DNA from: CAYYWP01 sp964475125
Lineage (GTDB): Bacteria > Desulfobacterota > Binatia > HRBIN30 > CADEER01
Assembly: GCA_964475125.1 (NCBI GenBank)
Contig: CAYYWP010000216.1
Coordinates: 1-8,025 of the forward strand
Direction: 5' to 3'
DNA length: 8,025 nt
This document shows positions 1 through 6,417 of the stretch, piece after piece. The notes beneath the pieces are model-generated. The model searched no databases and was not told the DNA's origin. It saw only the letters and a program-made list of their open reading frames with translations. Numbering within the stretch: the first letter of the stretch is position 1; each line of letters opens with the position of its first letter. Made by a program: the position numbers and the translations under genes.

Positions 1-97
1 TGGCGTGCGCGTGCCCCTGGCTGCCGTAGCCGATGACCGCCACGCGCCGGCCCGCGAGGTGCCGCAGATCGGCGTCGCGATCGTAATAGATCTTCAT
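1..97 (-). CDS. ilvC: Ketol-acid reductoisomerase (NADP+), N-terminal fragment
   Basis: Only the first 32 codons are in the window; the gene continues past position 1. The enzyme isomerises and reduces acetolactate or acetohydroxybutyrate with NADPH in valine, leucine and isoleucine synthesis. The visible peptide starts MKIYYDRDADLRHLAG and reaches the Rossmann glycine motif GYGSQGHA (G23, G25 and G28), which is characteristic of IlvC N-termini. The ATG at 97-95 is preceded on the minus strand by AAGGAG with 8 nt spacing, a strong ribosome binding site. The start overlaps the ilvN stop codon as ATGA, so the two genes are probably co-transcribed and translationally coupled. The catalytic knotted domain lies outside the window, so integrity cannot be judged. 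Confidence 0.95.
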   Translation of the reverse strand, partial: MKIYYDRDADLRHLAGRRVAVIGYGSQGHAHA

Positions 98-612
98 GCC
101 ACTCGCTCCTTTGTCCCCCGTCCTTCGCGCAAGAGCTGCATGCCGCGATGCATCGCAACCTTGCCGGTGCGGGCGATCTCCTTGATGCCGAGCGGCTTGA
201 GCAGCTCGAGCAAGGCGGTGATCTTCTCCTCCGACCCCGTCACTTCGATGAGATAGGCCTGCGGGCTGACGTCGATGACGCTGGCGCGGAAGATGTCGAC
301 GATGTTCATCACCTCGGCGCGTGTCTGCTGGTCGGCGGTGACCTTGATCAGCGCCAGCTCGCGCTCGACGTGACTCGCCTGGGTGAAATCCTGCACTTCG
401 ATGACGCTCACCAGCTTGTTGAGCTGTTTGTTGATCTGTTCCAGCACCTGATCGTCGCCGCGCGTCACCAGCGTGATACGCGACACTGCCGCGTCGAGGG
501 TCTCGGCCACGGTCAGGCTCTCGATGTTGAAGCCGCGGCCGCTGAACAGGCCGGCGATGCGGGCCAGCACGCCGAACTCGTTCTCGACCAGGATAGAGAT
601 GGTGTGGCGCAT
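94..612 (-). CDS. ilvN: Acetolactate synthase small (regulatory) subunit
   Basis: 172 aa, the usual size for an IlvN/IlvH-type regulatory subunit of acetohydroxyacid synthase, which binds the catalytic IlvB subunit and confers valine feedback. An ACT domain fills about residues 4-78, with ILVENEFGVLARIAGLFSGR at 7-26; a C-terminal regulatory domain follows. N11, G14 and N29 align with E. coli IlvH residues linked to valine binding, so feedback sensitivity is probably kept (inference). Residue 13 is Phe where many homologues have Pro, Ser or His. I chose the ATG at 612 because MRHTISILVEN matches family N-termini; an in-frame GTG at 642 would add 10 unlikely residues from repeat DNA. The ribosome binding site is weak. 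The stop overlaps ilvC as ATGA. Unusually, no ilvB lies directly upstream; a 213-nt repeat-bearing gap is there instead. Confidence 0.95.
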   Translation of the reverse strand: MRHTISILVENEFGVLARIAGLFSGRGFNIESLTVAETLDAAVSRITLVTRGDDQVLEQINKQLNKLVSVIEVQDFTQASHVERELALIKVTADQQTRAEVMNIVDIFRASVIDVSPQAYLIEVTGSEEKITALLELLKPLGIKEIARTGKVAMHRGMQLLREGRGTKERVA

Positions 613-632
613 TCGCTCAGGCGGAGATGCAC

Positions 633-790
633 TGAAAACCACAGATCAACACAGAACCCAACCACCACCCCCGCCGATCAACACCGAGCCAATCTATCAG
701 CACTCGGCAGTCAATTGGCGAGGGAAAATCCGTGTTCATCGGTGGGGGCAGGCCGGGGGGCTCGGTGTTGATCTGTGGTTTCAGGTTGGG
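633..790. repeat. Palindromic cluster of four CACAGATCAACAC-type repeat units
   Basis: Four related units of about 17-20 bp lie in the ilvN upstream gap: 638-655 and 672-690 in one orientation, 728-745 and 761-781 in the other. The approximate consensus is CCRCMGATSAACACMGA. The outer arms 636-652 and 765-781 are perfect 17-bp inverted repeats. In addition, 676-690 and 759-773 are a perfect 15-bp inverted pair. The whole could fold into a long cruciform or RNA hairpin. I recall similar 'CCACAGATGAACACAGAT' sequences as dispersed intergenic repeats in environmental genomes, but could not search. The rest of the 613-825 gap holds a GC hairpin at 788-806 (7-bp stem, no U-tract) and no clear promoter. 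Confidence 0.8.
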
Positions 791-825
791 GCGGCGGGCC
801 CGCCCCGGGGGAAGGGGTTCGGCGC

Positions 826-1050
826 TCAGGCGCCGCGATACCGCCCCAGGATCTCCATGATGCGGTCTTTCCCCGCCAGCTTGATCTTCTGGATGCGCTT
901 GCGCTCCAGATCCTCTTCCGGGGTCAGGAAGTGCTTGTGCTGCAGGGTCGACAGCTGGCGCTCGAGCTCCAGATGCTCCTCGTAATAGCGCCTGAGCTCG
1001 GGATCCCGGTCGAGCAGCGAGTGAATCATCTCCTCTTCGTGCTTCTCCAT
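826..1050 (-). CDS. Small DUF465/YdcH-type helical protein
   Basis: 74 aa, charged and predicted almost wholly helical. Residues 1-37 (MEKHEEEMIHSLLDRDPELR onward) and 42-69, which start LTPEEDLERKRIQKIKLAGK, look like two antiparallel helices. This matches the DUF465 (YdcH) pattern: an N-terminal LLxxDPEL-like segment, a polar turn, then an LTPEE..ELKRL..KL.LKD helix. The family has no firmly assigned biochemical function, and I assign none. There is no signal peptide or membrane segment. The ATG at 1050 follows GGGGGAG with 7 nt spacing. The gene lies 70 nt after tsaB, the only loose junction downstream of rpsB apart from the ilvN gap, and has its own candidate promoter. A small DUF465 gene at this place next to ilv genes also recalls Geobacter gene order (memory, not checked). 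Confidence 0.85.
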   Translation of the reverse strand: MEKHEEEMIHSLLDRDPELRRYYEEHLELERQLSTLQHKHFLTPEEDLERKRIQKIKLAGKDRIMEILGRYRGA

Positions 1051-1054
1051 GACG

Positions 1055-1076
1055 CGACTCCCCCGGGGGGACGTCG
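1055..1076 (-). promoter_or_regulatory. Hairpin covering the DUF465 gene ribosome binding site
   Basis: On the minus strand CGAC (1076-1073) pairs with GTCG (1058-1055). After a one-base bulge at 1072, TCCCC (1071-1067) pairs with GGGGA (1063-1059), leaving a 3-nt loop. The Shine-Dalgarno sequence GGGGGAG (1064-1058), 7 nt before the ATG, lies almost wholly in the 3' arm. The pairing can be read directly from the sequence; any effect on translation is inference. Confidence 0.5.
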
Positions 1077-1077
1077 A

Positions 1078-1106
1078 GCTTTAACCTAGCCCCTCCCCCC
1101 TGTCAA
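1078..1106 (-). promoter_or_regulatory. Candidate sigma70-type promoter for the DUF465 gene
   Basis: A perfect -35 hexamer TTGACA lies at 1106-1101 on the minus strand, just after the tsaB stop. At 16-17 nt spacing there is a weak -10 (TTAAAG at 1084-1079 or TAAAGC at 1083-1078, three of six consensus bases each). Transcription would start near 1071, about 20 nt upstream of the DUF465 ATG. The -35 is striking in such GC-rich DNA, but the weak -10 keeps confidence moderate. Confidence 0.4.
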
Positions 1107-1120
1107 TTTTGCTGCAATGA

Positions 1121-1822
1121 TCAGCCCGATACGCGCATGAGCGCGGCGCGCTTCTGCTCCGCTTCGGAGCGCCGGCAGTAGCGCGGCTCGAGCGCCCACA
1201 GGTCGTCCGGCCCGTCGCCGGCGAAGCGCGCCGCGCCCAGTTGCGCGACGACCGCACCGCGCGGTGGCATGGCGCCGAGCCGCAGGCACTCGAGGCCGCC
1301 GCCGGCGGCACGCGCCCACACCTCCGGATAGGCATCGACGCCGTCGCCGAGCAGCGTCGCCGGCGCCGACAGACGGCTCGCCAGCACCTGCGGGGCGAGC
1401 GCCGCCGGCGCGAAGACCGTCTCCAGGCCGTCATCGCGCCAGCGAAACCCGGCAGCGTAGACCTCGCCCTTGCGCGCATCGAGCACCGGCCACACGGTGC
1501 CCGGCCGCCGGCCGGCGGCGCGCGCGTACGCCTCCAGGGTGGAAACGCCGACCACCGGCAAACGCGCCGCCAGGGCCAGGCCCTTGACCACGCTCAGGCC
1601 GATGCGCAGGCCGGTGAACGAGCCGGGCCCGATCGACACCGCCAGCAGGTCGAGATCGGCCAGCCCCCACGCCGCCGCGGCCAGCAGGTCCTCGACCAGC
1701 GGCAGGACGGTGCGCGCGTGGCTCCCCGCCATCGGCAGCGCGCGTTCACCCACCACCTCCCCATCGACGATCAGTCCGGCGCTGGCGATGGACGTGGCGG
1801 TGTCGATGCCGAGCACCCGCAC
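1121..1822 (-). CDS. tsaB: tRNA t6A37 biosynthesis scaffold protein TsaB (YeaZ)
   Basis: 233 aa, normal for bacterial TsaB, the inactive ASKHA-fold partner of TsaD in forming N6-threonylcarbamoyladenosine at position 37 of ANN-decoding tRNAs. The sequence opens MRVLGIDTAT, has SHARTVLPLVEDLL at 34-47 and the family block SIGPGSFTGLRIGLSVVKGL at 63-82. VLDARKGEVYAAGF follows at 113-126, and LEPRYCRRSEAE sits near the C terminus (211-222), also typical. The start is GTG at 1822, 7 nt after the rseP stop; the ribosome binding site is weak and a second GTG at 1816 is possible. It is the last gene of the tight run that begins with rpsB. No U-tract hairpin follows it, so readthrough into the DUF465 gene is likely. 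Confidence 0.93.
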   Translation of the reverse strand: MRVLGIDTATSIASAGLIVDGEVVGERALPMAGSHARTVLPLVEDLLAAAAWGLADLDLLAVSIGPGSFTGLRIGLSVVKGLALAARLPVVGVSTLEAYARAAGRRPGTVWPVLDARKGEVYAAGFRWRDDGLETVFAPAALAPQVLASRLSAPATLLGDGVDAYPEVWARAAGGGLECLRLGAMPPRGAVVAQLGAARFAGDGPDDLWALEPRYCRRSEAEQKRAALMRVSG

Positions 1823-1829
1823 CGGCGCG

Positions 1830-2903
1830 TCAGCCCCAACCGCGGACGATGCGCGCGATGTCGTTGTAGAACGCGAAGGTCATCAGGGCGAGCAGGATGA
1901 CCAGGCCAACCTGCTGCGCGATCTCGCGGTGGCGCATCTCGAGCGGACGGCGCCGCACCGCCTCGATGATGCAGAACAGCAGATGACCGCCGTCGAGGAT
2001 CGGGATCGGCAACAGGTTGAGCACGCCGAGGTTGATGCTGATGAAGGCCGTGAACCCGAGCAGCCATTCGAGGCCCAACCGCGCCCCCTGGGCCGCCGTC
2101 TGCAGGATGAGCACCGGCCCGCCGATATCGCTGGAGTCGATCTTGCCCTGCAGGATCTTGGCGATGCTCAGCACCAGCGTCTGCACCACCCACACCGTCT
2201 GCCTGGCCGCCGAGGCGATGGCCTGCAGTGGCCCGACGGCCACCTGTTCTTCCCCCTGGCCGATGCCGATCAAATAGGCCTCACCCTGGACCTCACCGAA
2301 GATGTTCTTTCTCGGCTTCGACTCCGGCGTCACGGTGAACTGCAACGCCTCCCCCTGACGCGTCACGCTCAGCGCGATCGGCCGGCCGCCGCTGGCGCGG
2401 ATGGCTGTCGACAAGGCCTCCCAGGTGGCGATCGGCCGCCCGTCCACCGCGGTGACGACGTCGCCGGCGCGGATGCCGGCACGCTCGGCCGGCATGGTCT
2501 TCTCGACCGCGCCCACCTCGGCGCGCTCGAGCGGTACGCGCTCGCCGTACACCGCGAAGACCAAGGCGAAGACGAGGAAGGCGAAGAGCAGGTTGAAGCC
2601 CGGCCCAGCGAGGACGATGGCGGCCCGCTTCCATAGCGGCTGGTGGGAGAAGGAGATGCGCGGGTCGACCGGTTCGGTGGCCTCGGGGTCCTCGCCGACC
2701 ATCTTGACGTAGCCGCCGAAGGGAATGGCGCTCAGGGTGTACTCGGTGCCGCGGTAGGTCCGCCCGAACAAGCGCGGGCCGAAGCCGACCGAGAACCTCA
2801 GCACCCCCACGCCCGCCCACTTGGCGACCAGGAAGTGTCCGAACTCGTGCACGACGATGAGCACGCCGAGCACGAGGATGGCGGCGGCGATTCCGATTAA
2901 CAT
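1830..2903 (-). CDS. rseP: RIP metalloprotease RseP (site-2 protease family)
   Basis: 357 aa intramembrane zinc metalloprotease that cleaves membrane-anchored anti-sigma factors and remnant signal peptides. Zinc motif HEFGH is at 19-23 inside the first membrane helix (about 2-24). PFGGYVKM follows at 61-68, a second hydrophobic stretch with AGPGFN at about 93-119, one PDZ domain at about 127-195, then NLLPIPILDGG (296-306) with the third zinc ligand D304, and a last helix at about 332-347. Only one PDZ domain is present, versus two in the roughly 450-aa E. coli protein; the short type is common outside Gammaproteobacteria. ATG 2903 is preceded by GGAG at 7 nt and overlaps the cdsA stop by 7 nt. 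Upstream in-frame sequence reads through cdsA DNA and is not an N-terminal extension. In many genomes dxr sits between cdsA and rseP; here it is absent. Confidence 0.96.
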   Translation of the reverse strand: MLIGIAAAILVLGVLIVVHEFGHFLVAKWAGVGVLRFSVGFGPRLFGRTYRGTEYTLSAIPFGGYVKMVGEDPEATEPVDPRISFSHQPLWKRAAIVLAGPGFNLLFAFLVFALVFAVYGERVPLERAEVGAVEKTMPAERAGIRAGDVVTAVDGRPIATWEALSTAIRASGGRPIALSVTRQGEALQFTVTPESKPRKNIFGEVQGEAYLIGIGQGEEQVAVGPLQAIASAARQTVWVVQTLVLSIAKILQGKIDSSDIGGPVLILQTAAQGARLGLEWLLGFTAFISINLGVLNLLPIPILDGGHLLFCIIEAVRRRPLEMRHREIAQQVGLVILLALMTFAFYNDIARIVRGWG

Positions 2904-3718
2904 GCGGGCGCTCCGGCGCTGCCGGTCGCGAGGTGATAGTAGTACACCACGACGACCGGGAAAAGGAGGCTGTCGATGCGGTCGAGCACGCCGCCGTGAC
3001 CGGGGAAGAGGCCGCCCGATTCCTTGGCGCCGAAGGCGCGCTTCATCACCGACTCGCTGAGGTCGCCGATCTGACCGAGCACGGCCATGACGAAGGCGAG
3101 CAGGAGGATCTCGCTCCAGTCGTGCTGGCGGAAGAAGAGCAGCTTGCAGCCGGCTGCCGCCAGCAGGCTGCAGGCGACGATGCCGATCGAGCCCTCCACG
3201 GTCTTGCCCGGGCTGACGTGCGGAATGAGCTTGTGGCGGCCGATGGCGTGGCCGACGAAATAGCCGCCGCTGTCTCCGGCCATGGCGACGGCGATCACCA
3301 GGATGACCCAGGCCTCGCCGTGCGGCAGGTGGCGCAACCAGTAGAAGTGGGGCAGCAGCAGGCCGGCGTACAGGACCCCGATGGCGATCAGCCCCACGTC
3401 GGTCAGGGCGCGGTCGAGATCGCAGCGCGTCAGCACCACGTAGCTGAGCGCGCCGACCAGCAGCGCCGACAGCGCCCCCGCCAGTGGCGGGCCGGGCGCC
3501 GGGGCACTGATCGCCGCCGCGACGACGATGACGCCGAGCAGGCTGCCGACCAGCCGCGGCCCCCGGCGGTCGCGAAAGGCGAGGCCGAGATACTCGCTCA
3601 GCGCCAACAGGGCCACCGCGGCGACGAGCGTCGCCCAGCCCCATTTCGGGGCGTAGAAGATGATCGCCAGCAGCAGCGGAATGGCGACCGCGGCGGTCGC
3701 CAACCTAGCGCGCAGCAC
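2897..3718 (-). CDS. cdsA: Phosphatidate cytidylyltransferase (CDP-diglyceride synthase)
   Basis: 273 aa polytopic membrane enzyme that makes CDP-diacylglycerol from phosphatidate and CTP, the branch point for bacterial phospholipids. Hydrophobic segments fill the first 150 residues. Family motifs follow: GDSGGYFVGHAIGRHKL (148-164), VSPGKTVEG (168-176), and the CDS signature GQIGDLSESVMKRAFGAKES (215-234) continuing into PGHGGVLDRIDS (239-250). The signature usually reads K-D-S; here it is K-E-S at 232-234 (codon GAA), a conservative change. GTG 3718 is chosen because GGGAG lies 7 nt upstream and MLRARLATA fits family N-termini. It overlaps uppS by 14 nt and rseP by 7 nt, so it is embedded in the operon. 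The very C terminus (GSAGAPAC) is unremarkable. Confidence 0.96.
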   Translation of the reverse strand: MLRARLATAAVAIPLLLAIIFYAPKWGWATLVAAVALLALSEYLGLAFRDRRGPRLVGSLLGVIVVAAAISAPAPGPPLAGALSALLVGALSYVVLTRCDLDRALTDVGLIAIGVLYAGLLLPHFYWLRHLPHGEAWVILVIAVAMAGDSGGYFVGHAIGRHKLIPHVSPGKTVEGSIGIVACSLLAAAGCKLLFFRQHDWSEILLLAFVMAVLGQIGDLSESVMKRAFGAKESGGLFPGHGGVLDRIDSLLFPVVVVYYYHLATGSAGAPAC

Positions 3719-4478
3719 CCGCGCGCTCCCGCTCCTGTTGCTGCTCGCCGGTCAAGCCGAACCGCCGCTGCCGCTGCTGAAAGTGCGCCAGGGCCTCGAG
3801 GAACGCCGCTTCGCAAAAGTCTGGCCACAAGGTGTCGGTGACGTACAACTCGGTGTAGGCGAGCTGCCAGAGGAAGAAGTTGGAGATGCGCATCTCGCCG
3901 CTGGTGCGAATGAGCAGGTCGGGATCCGGAAACCCGGCCGTGCCGAGGGCGGCGGCGAAGGTCGCCTGGTCGATGGCCTCGGGATCGAGCCGCCCGGCGC
4001 GCACCGCCTCCGCCAGGGCGCGCGCCGCGGCGACGATGTCCTCGCGGCCGCCGTAGCTGACGCACAGGCCAACGGTCAGGTGGCGGTTGTGGCGCGTCAA
4101 CTGCACGACGTGCTCGAGCTCGCGCCGCACCGGAGCCGACAGGCGTTCCAGATCGCCGACGGCGCAGACGCGGACGTCGTTCTTCATCAAGCGGCCGACC
4201 TCGCTGCGCAGGTAGCGGCGCAGCAGGCCCATCAGCGCGCTGACCTCCCCCGTCGGGCGCTGCCAGTTCTCGGTCGAGAAGGCGAACAGGCTCAGGTAGG
4301 GAATCTCGAGGCGGCGCGCCGTCTCGACCACGGCGCGCACCGAGGCCTTGCCGCGCCGGTGGCCTTCGACGCGCGACAGGCCGCGGCGCTGCGCCCAGCG
4401 GCCGTTGCCGTCCATGATGATGGCCACGTGGCGCGGCAGGCGCGTGAGATCGAGGCCGGAGGTGTCGAGCGTCTCCAC
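3705..4478 (-). CDS. uppS: Isoprenyl transferase (undecaprenyl diphosphate synthase)
   Basis: 257 aa cis-prenyltransferase that extends farnesyl diphosphate with isopentenyl diphosphate to the C55 carrier lipid for peptidoglycan and surface polysaccharides; soluble, dimeric family. MDGNGRWA at 22-29 carries the catalytic Asp23; H40 and FSTENW (67-72) follow. The signature RTSGEMRISNFFLWQ (191-205) with YTELYV (208-213) is intact. Two GTG starts are possible. 4478 has GGAGG at 10 nt and is preferred; 4487 would overlap the frr stop as GTGA, adding three residues, but its GGAGG is only 1 nt away. No ATG precedes the catalytic motif. The frame stays open upstream through frr DNA, which is chance. 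The C-terminal tail (244-257) is Gln/Glu/Arg-rich and probably disordered. The enzyme needs isopentenyl diphosphate, yet no isoprenoid precursor gene is in the window. Confidence 0.95.
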   Translation of the reverse strand: METLDTSGLDLTRLPRHVAIIMDGNGRWAQRRGLSRVEGHRRGKASVRAVVETARRLEIPYLSLFAFSTENWQRPTGEVSALMGLLRRYLRSEVGRLMKNDVRVCAVGDLERLSAPVRRELEHVVQLTRHNRHLTVGLCVSYGGREDIVAAARALAEAVRAGRLDPEAIDQATFAAALGTAGFPDPDLLIRTSGEMRISNFFLWQLAYTELYVTDTLWPDFCEAAFLEALAHFQQRQRRFGLTGEQQQERERAGAAR

Positions 4479-4483
4479 CTCCC

Positions 4484-5047
4484 TCACACCTCCATGACCT
4501 CGTCTTCCTTGGCCTTCAACACCTTGTCCAGACGCTCGGTATAGTCCTTGGTCAGCTCCTGAATCTTCTCCTGGCCGCGCCGCAGATCGTCCTCGGTGAT
4601 CTCGCCGTCCTTCTCCAGCGACTTGAGCAGCTCGTTGGCGTCGCGGCGATGACTGCGCAGCGAGACCCGATACTCCTCGGCGATCTTGCGCACGTGCCGT
4701 ACCAGGTCGCGCCGGCGTTCTTCGGTGAGCTCGGGGATCGGCACGCGGATGAGCTTGCCGTCGTTCTGCGGCACCAGGCCGAGGTCGGATTGCAGGATGG
4801 CGCGCTCGATCTCGGTGACGGCGCTGCGATCGTAGGGCTGGATGAGCAACAGGCGCGCCTCCGGGACGCTCAGGCCGGCGAGCTGATTGAGTGGCGTCTT
4901 GGTGCCGTAGTAATCGACGTGGATGCCCTCCAGCAGGGCCGTCGAGGCGCGGCCGGTGCGCGTGCGCGCCATTTCGCGGCGCATCGCCGTCACCGTGTCT
5001 TCCATCTCCTTGCGGAGACTGGCCAACACCTCGTCGGTGGCGCCCAT
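4484..5047 (-). CDS. frr: Ribosome recycling factor
   Basis: 187 aa, close to the 185 aa of E. coli RRF, which with EF-G splits post-termination ribosomes. A three-helix bundle (domain I) is made of the N-terminal helix (about 1-28, then RTRTGRAS at 28-35) and the long C-terminal helices (about 108-185). Domain II lies between, with YYGTKTPLNQLAGLSVPE at 46-63 and NDGKLIRVPIPELTEERR at 95-112. RRDAN at 134-138 is a usual conserved patch. Start ATG 5047 overlaps the pyrH stop as TGATG. There is no good Shine-Dalgarno sequence, so translation probably depends on ribosomes finishing pyrH. The stop TGA lies 5 nt before the chosen uppS start. All core motifs are intact. Confidence 0.97.
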   Translation of the reverse strand: MGATDEVLASLRKEMEDTVTAMRREMARTRTGRASTALLEGIHVDYYGTKTPLNQLAGLSVPEARLLLIQPYDRSAVTEIERAILQSDLGLVPQNDGKLIRVPIPELTEERRRDLVRHVRKIAEEYRVSLRSHRRDANELLKSLEKDGEITEDDLRRGQEKIQELTKDYTERLDKVLKAKEDEVMEV

Positions 5048-5802
5048 CAGTGCACCAGCGTGCCGATCGGCTCGCCGCAGACGGCGCGCCGGATGTTGCC
5101 GCCACTGGTCATGTTGAAGACGATGATCGGCAGGGCGTTTTCCATGCACAGCGTCACGGCCGTCGCATCCATCACCTTGAGCCCCTGGCGCAGGAATTCC
5201 GTGTAGCTGAGCTCGGTGAAGCGCGTGGCGTTGGCATGCAGCTTGGGATCGGCGTCGTACACCCCGTCCACCTTGGTGGCCTTGAGGATCATTTCGGCAC
5301 CGATTTCGGCGGCGCGCAAGCTGGCGGCGGTATCGGTGGTGAAGAACGGGTTGCCGGTGCCGGCGGCGAAGATGACGATGCGGCCCTTCTCCAAGTGGCG
5401 CATGGCGCGGCGGCGGATATAGGGCTCGGCGATCTGACGGATCTCGATCGCCGACATGACCCGGGTCGGCAGGCCGCGCTGCTCGAGTGCGTCTTGCAGG
5501 GCTAGGGCGTTGATCACCGTCGCCAGCATGCCCATGTAGTCGCCGGTGGCGCGGTCGGTGCCCTGGGTGGCGGCGCTGACGCCGCGGAAGATGTTGCCGC
5601 CGCCGATGACCAGGGCGAGCTCCAGGCCGAGGCCGCTGACCTCGACGATCTCGGCGGCGATCGACTGCAGGACGCCGCGCTCGATGCCGTAGGCGCTGTC
5701 GCCCATCAGCGCCTCGCCTCTCAGCTTGAGCAGCACGCGCCGGTAGCGCAGGCCGCGATCGGTGGCGCGATCCGCCGGAGCTGCCTCGTCGCGCGCGCCC
5801 AT
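5047..5802 (-). CDS. pyrH: UMP kinase (uridylate kinase)
   Basis: 251 aa hexameric amino-acid-kinase-fold enzyme that phosphorylates UMP to UDP with ATP in pyrimidine nucleotide synthesis. VIGGGNIFRG (65-74), DYMGMLATVINALALQDAL (88-106), AGTGNPFFTTDTAA (147-160) and LKATKVDGVYDADP (173-186) are all as expected. The N-terminal phosphate-binding motif normally reads KLSGEAL but here is KLRGEAL (26-32), with an AGA codon at residue 28. AGA is one base from AGC (Ser) and looks out of place in GC-rich coding DNA. ATG 5802 gives a rather long polar N terminus (about 20 residues before YRRVLLKL), but I see no later start. It lies 7 nt after the tsf stop with GAGG 5 nt upstream, and its stop overlaps frr. 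Function is very likely unless the S-to-R change is real and harmful. Confidence 0.95.
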   Translation of the reverse strand: MGARDEAAPADRATDRGLRYRRVLLKLRGEALMGDSAYGIERGVLQSIAAEIVEVSGLGLELALVIGGGNIFRGVSAATQGTDRATGDYMGMLATVINALALQDALEQRGLPTRVMSAIEIRQIAEPYIRRRAMRHLEKGRIVIFAAGTGNPFFTTDTAASLRAAEIGAEMILKATKVDGVYDADPKLHANATRFTELSYTEFLRQGLKVMDATAVTLCMENALPIIVFNMTSGGNIRRAVCGEPIGTLVH

Positions 5803-5809
5803 CGACGCC

Positions 5810-6417
5810 TCAGCCTTCGCTGGATTGCTCGCCGAGCTGAAAGCGCGCGAAGCGGCGCACGACGATGTTCTCGCCCATCTTCGCCACCGCGTCCGAGACC
5901 AGCTGATGCACCGGTTTGTCCGGATCTTTGATGAACGACTGCTCGAGCAGGCAGACGTCGGCGAAGAATTTCTCCACCTTGCCCGCCACCATCTTCTCGA
6001 TCACCGCGGCCGGCTTGCCGCTGCTCGCCGCCTGGGCGGCGTAGATATCGCGCTCCTGGGCGACCACCGCCGCCGGCACGTCTTCACGGCGCACGTAGCG
6101 CGGGCTGGCCGCCGCCACTTGCATGGCCAGGTCGCGCACCAGGGCGCGGAAATCGTCCGTGCGGGCGACGAAGTCGGTCTCGCAGTTGATCTCGATCAGC
6201 ACGCCGATCTTGCCGCCGGCGTGAATGTAGGCCTCCACCAGGCCCTCGGAGGCGGAGCGCCCGGCGCGCTTCGCCGCCGCCGCCAGCCCCTTCTCGCGCA
6301 GGTAGACGATCGCCTTGTCGATGTTGCCGTCGACCTCGGCCAGGGCGCGCTTGCAGTCCATCATGCCGGCCCCGGTGCGCTCGCGCAGGTCGCGCACCGC
6401 CGTCGCACTGACCTCGC

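Noticed and set aside
633..790. Possible CRISPR array from the repeated CACAGATCAACAC units
   Set aside because: Units are only four, imperfect, in both orientations and unevenly spaced; there are no uniform spacers or cas genes.
788..806. GC hairpin after the DUF465 gene as an intrinsic terminator
   Set aside because: The 7-bp stem GGGGCGG/CCGCCCC is real, but no U-tract follows on the minus strand.
826..1050. The small charged protein as an antitoxin or new regulator
   Set aside because: It matches the DUF465/YdcH pattern, and there is no toxin-like partner gene beside it.
1830..3644. A 604-codon frame that would give RseP a long N-terminal extension
   Set aside because: The extra part is cdsA DNA read in another frame. 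The first membrane helix with HEFGH begins right after ATG 2903, which has a good ribosome binding site.
1470..3841. Long plus-strand open frames (for example 1470-2636 and 2933-3841) opposite tsaB, rseP and cdsA
   Set aside because: They are antisense shadows expected in GC-rich DNA; their products are rich in Arg, Gln, Asp and Ala without recognisable domains, while the minus strand codes clear conserved proteins.
3705..5105. A 466-codon frame that would fuse extra sequence to UppS
   Set aside because: The upstream part is frr and pyrH DNA out of frame and is arginine-rich nonsense; GTG 4478 or 4487 gives a normal-length UppS.
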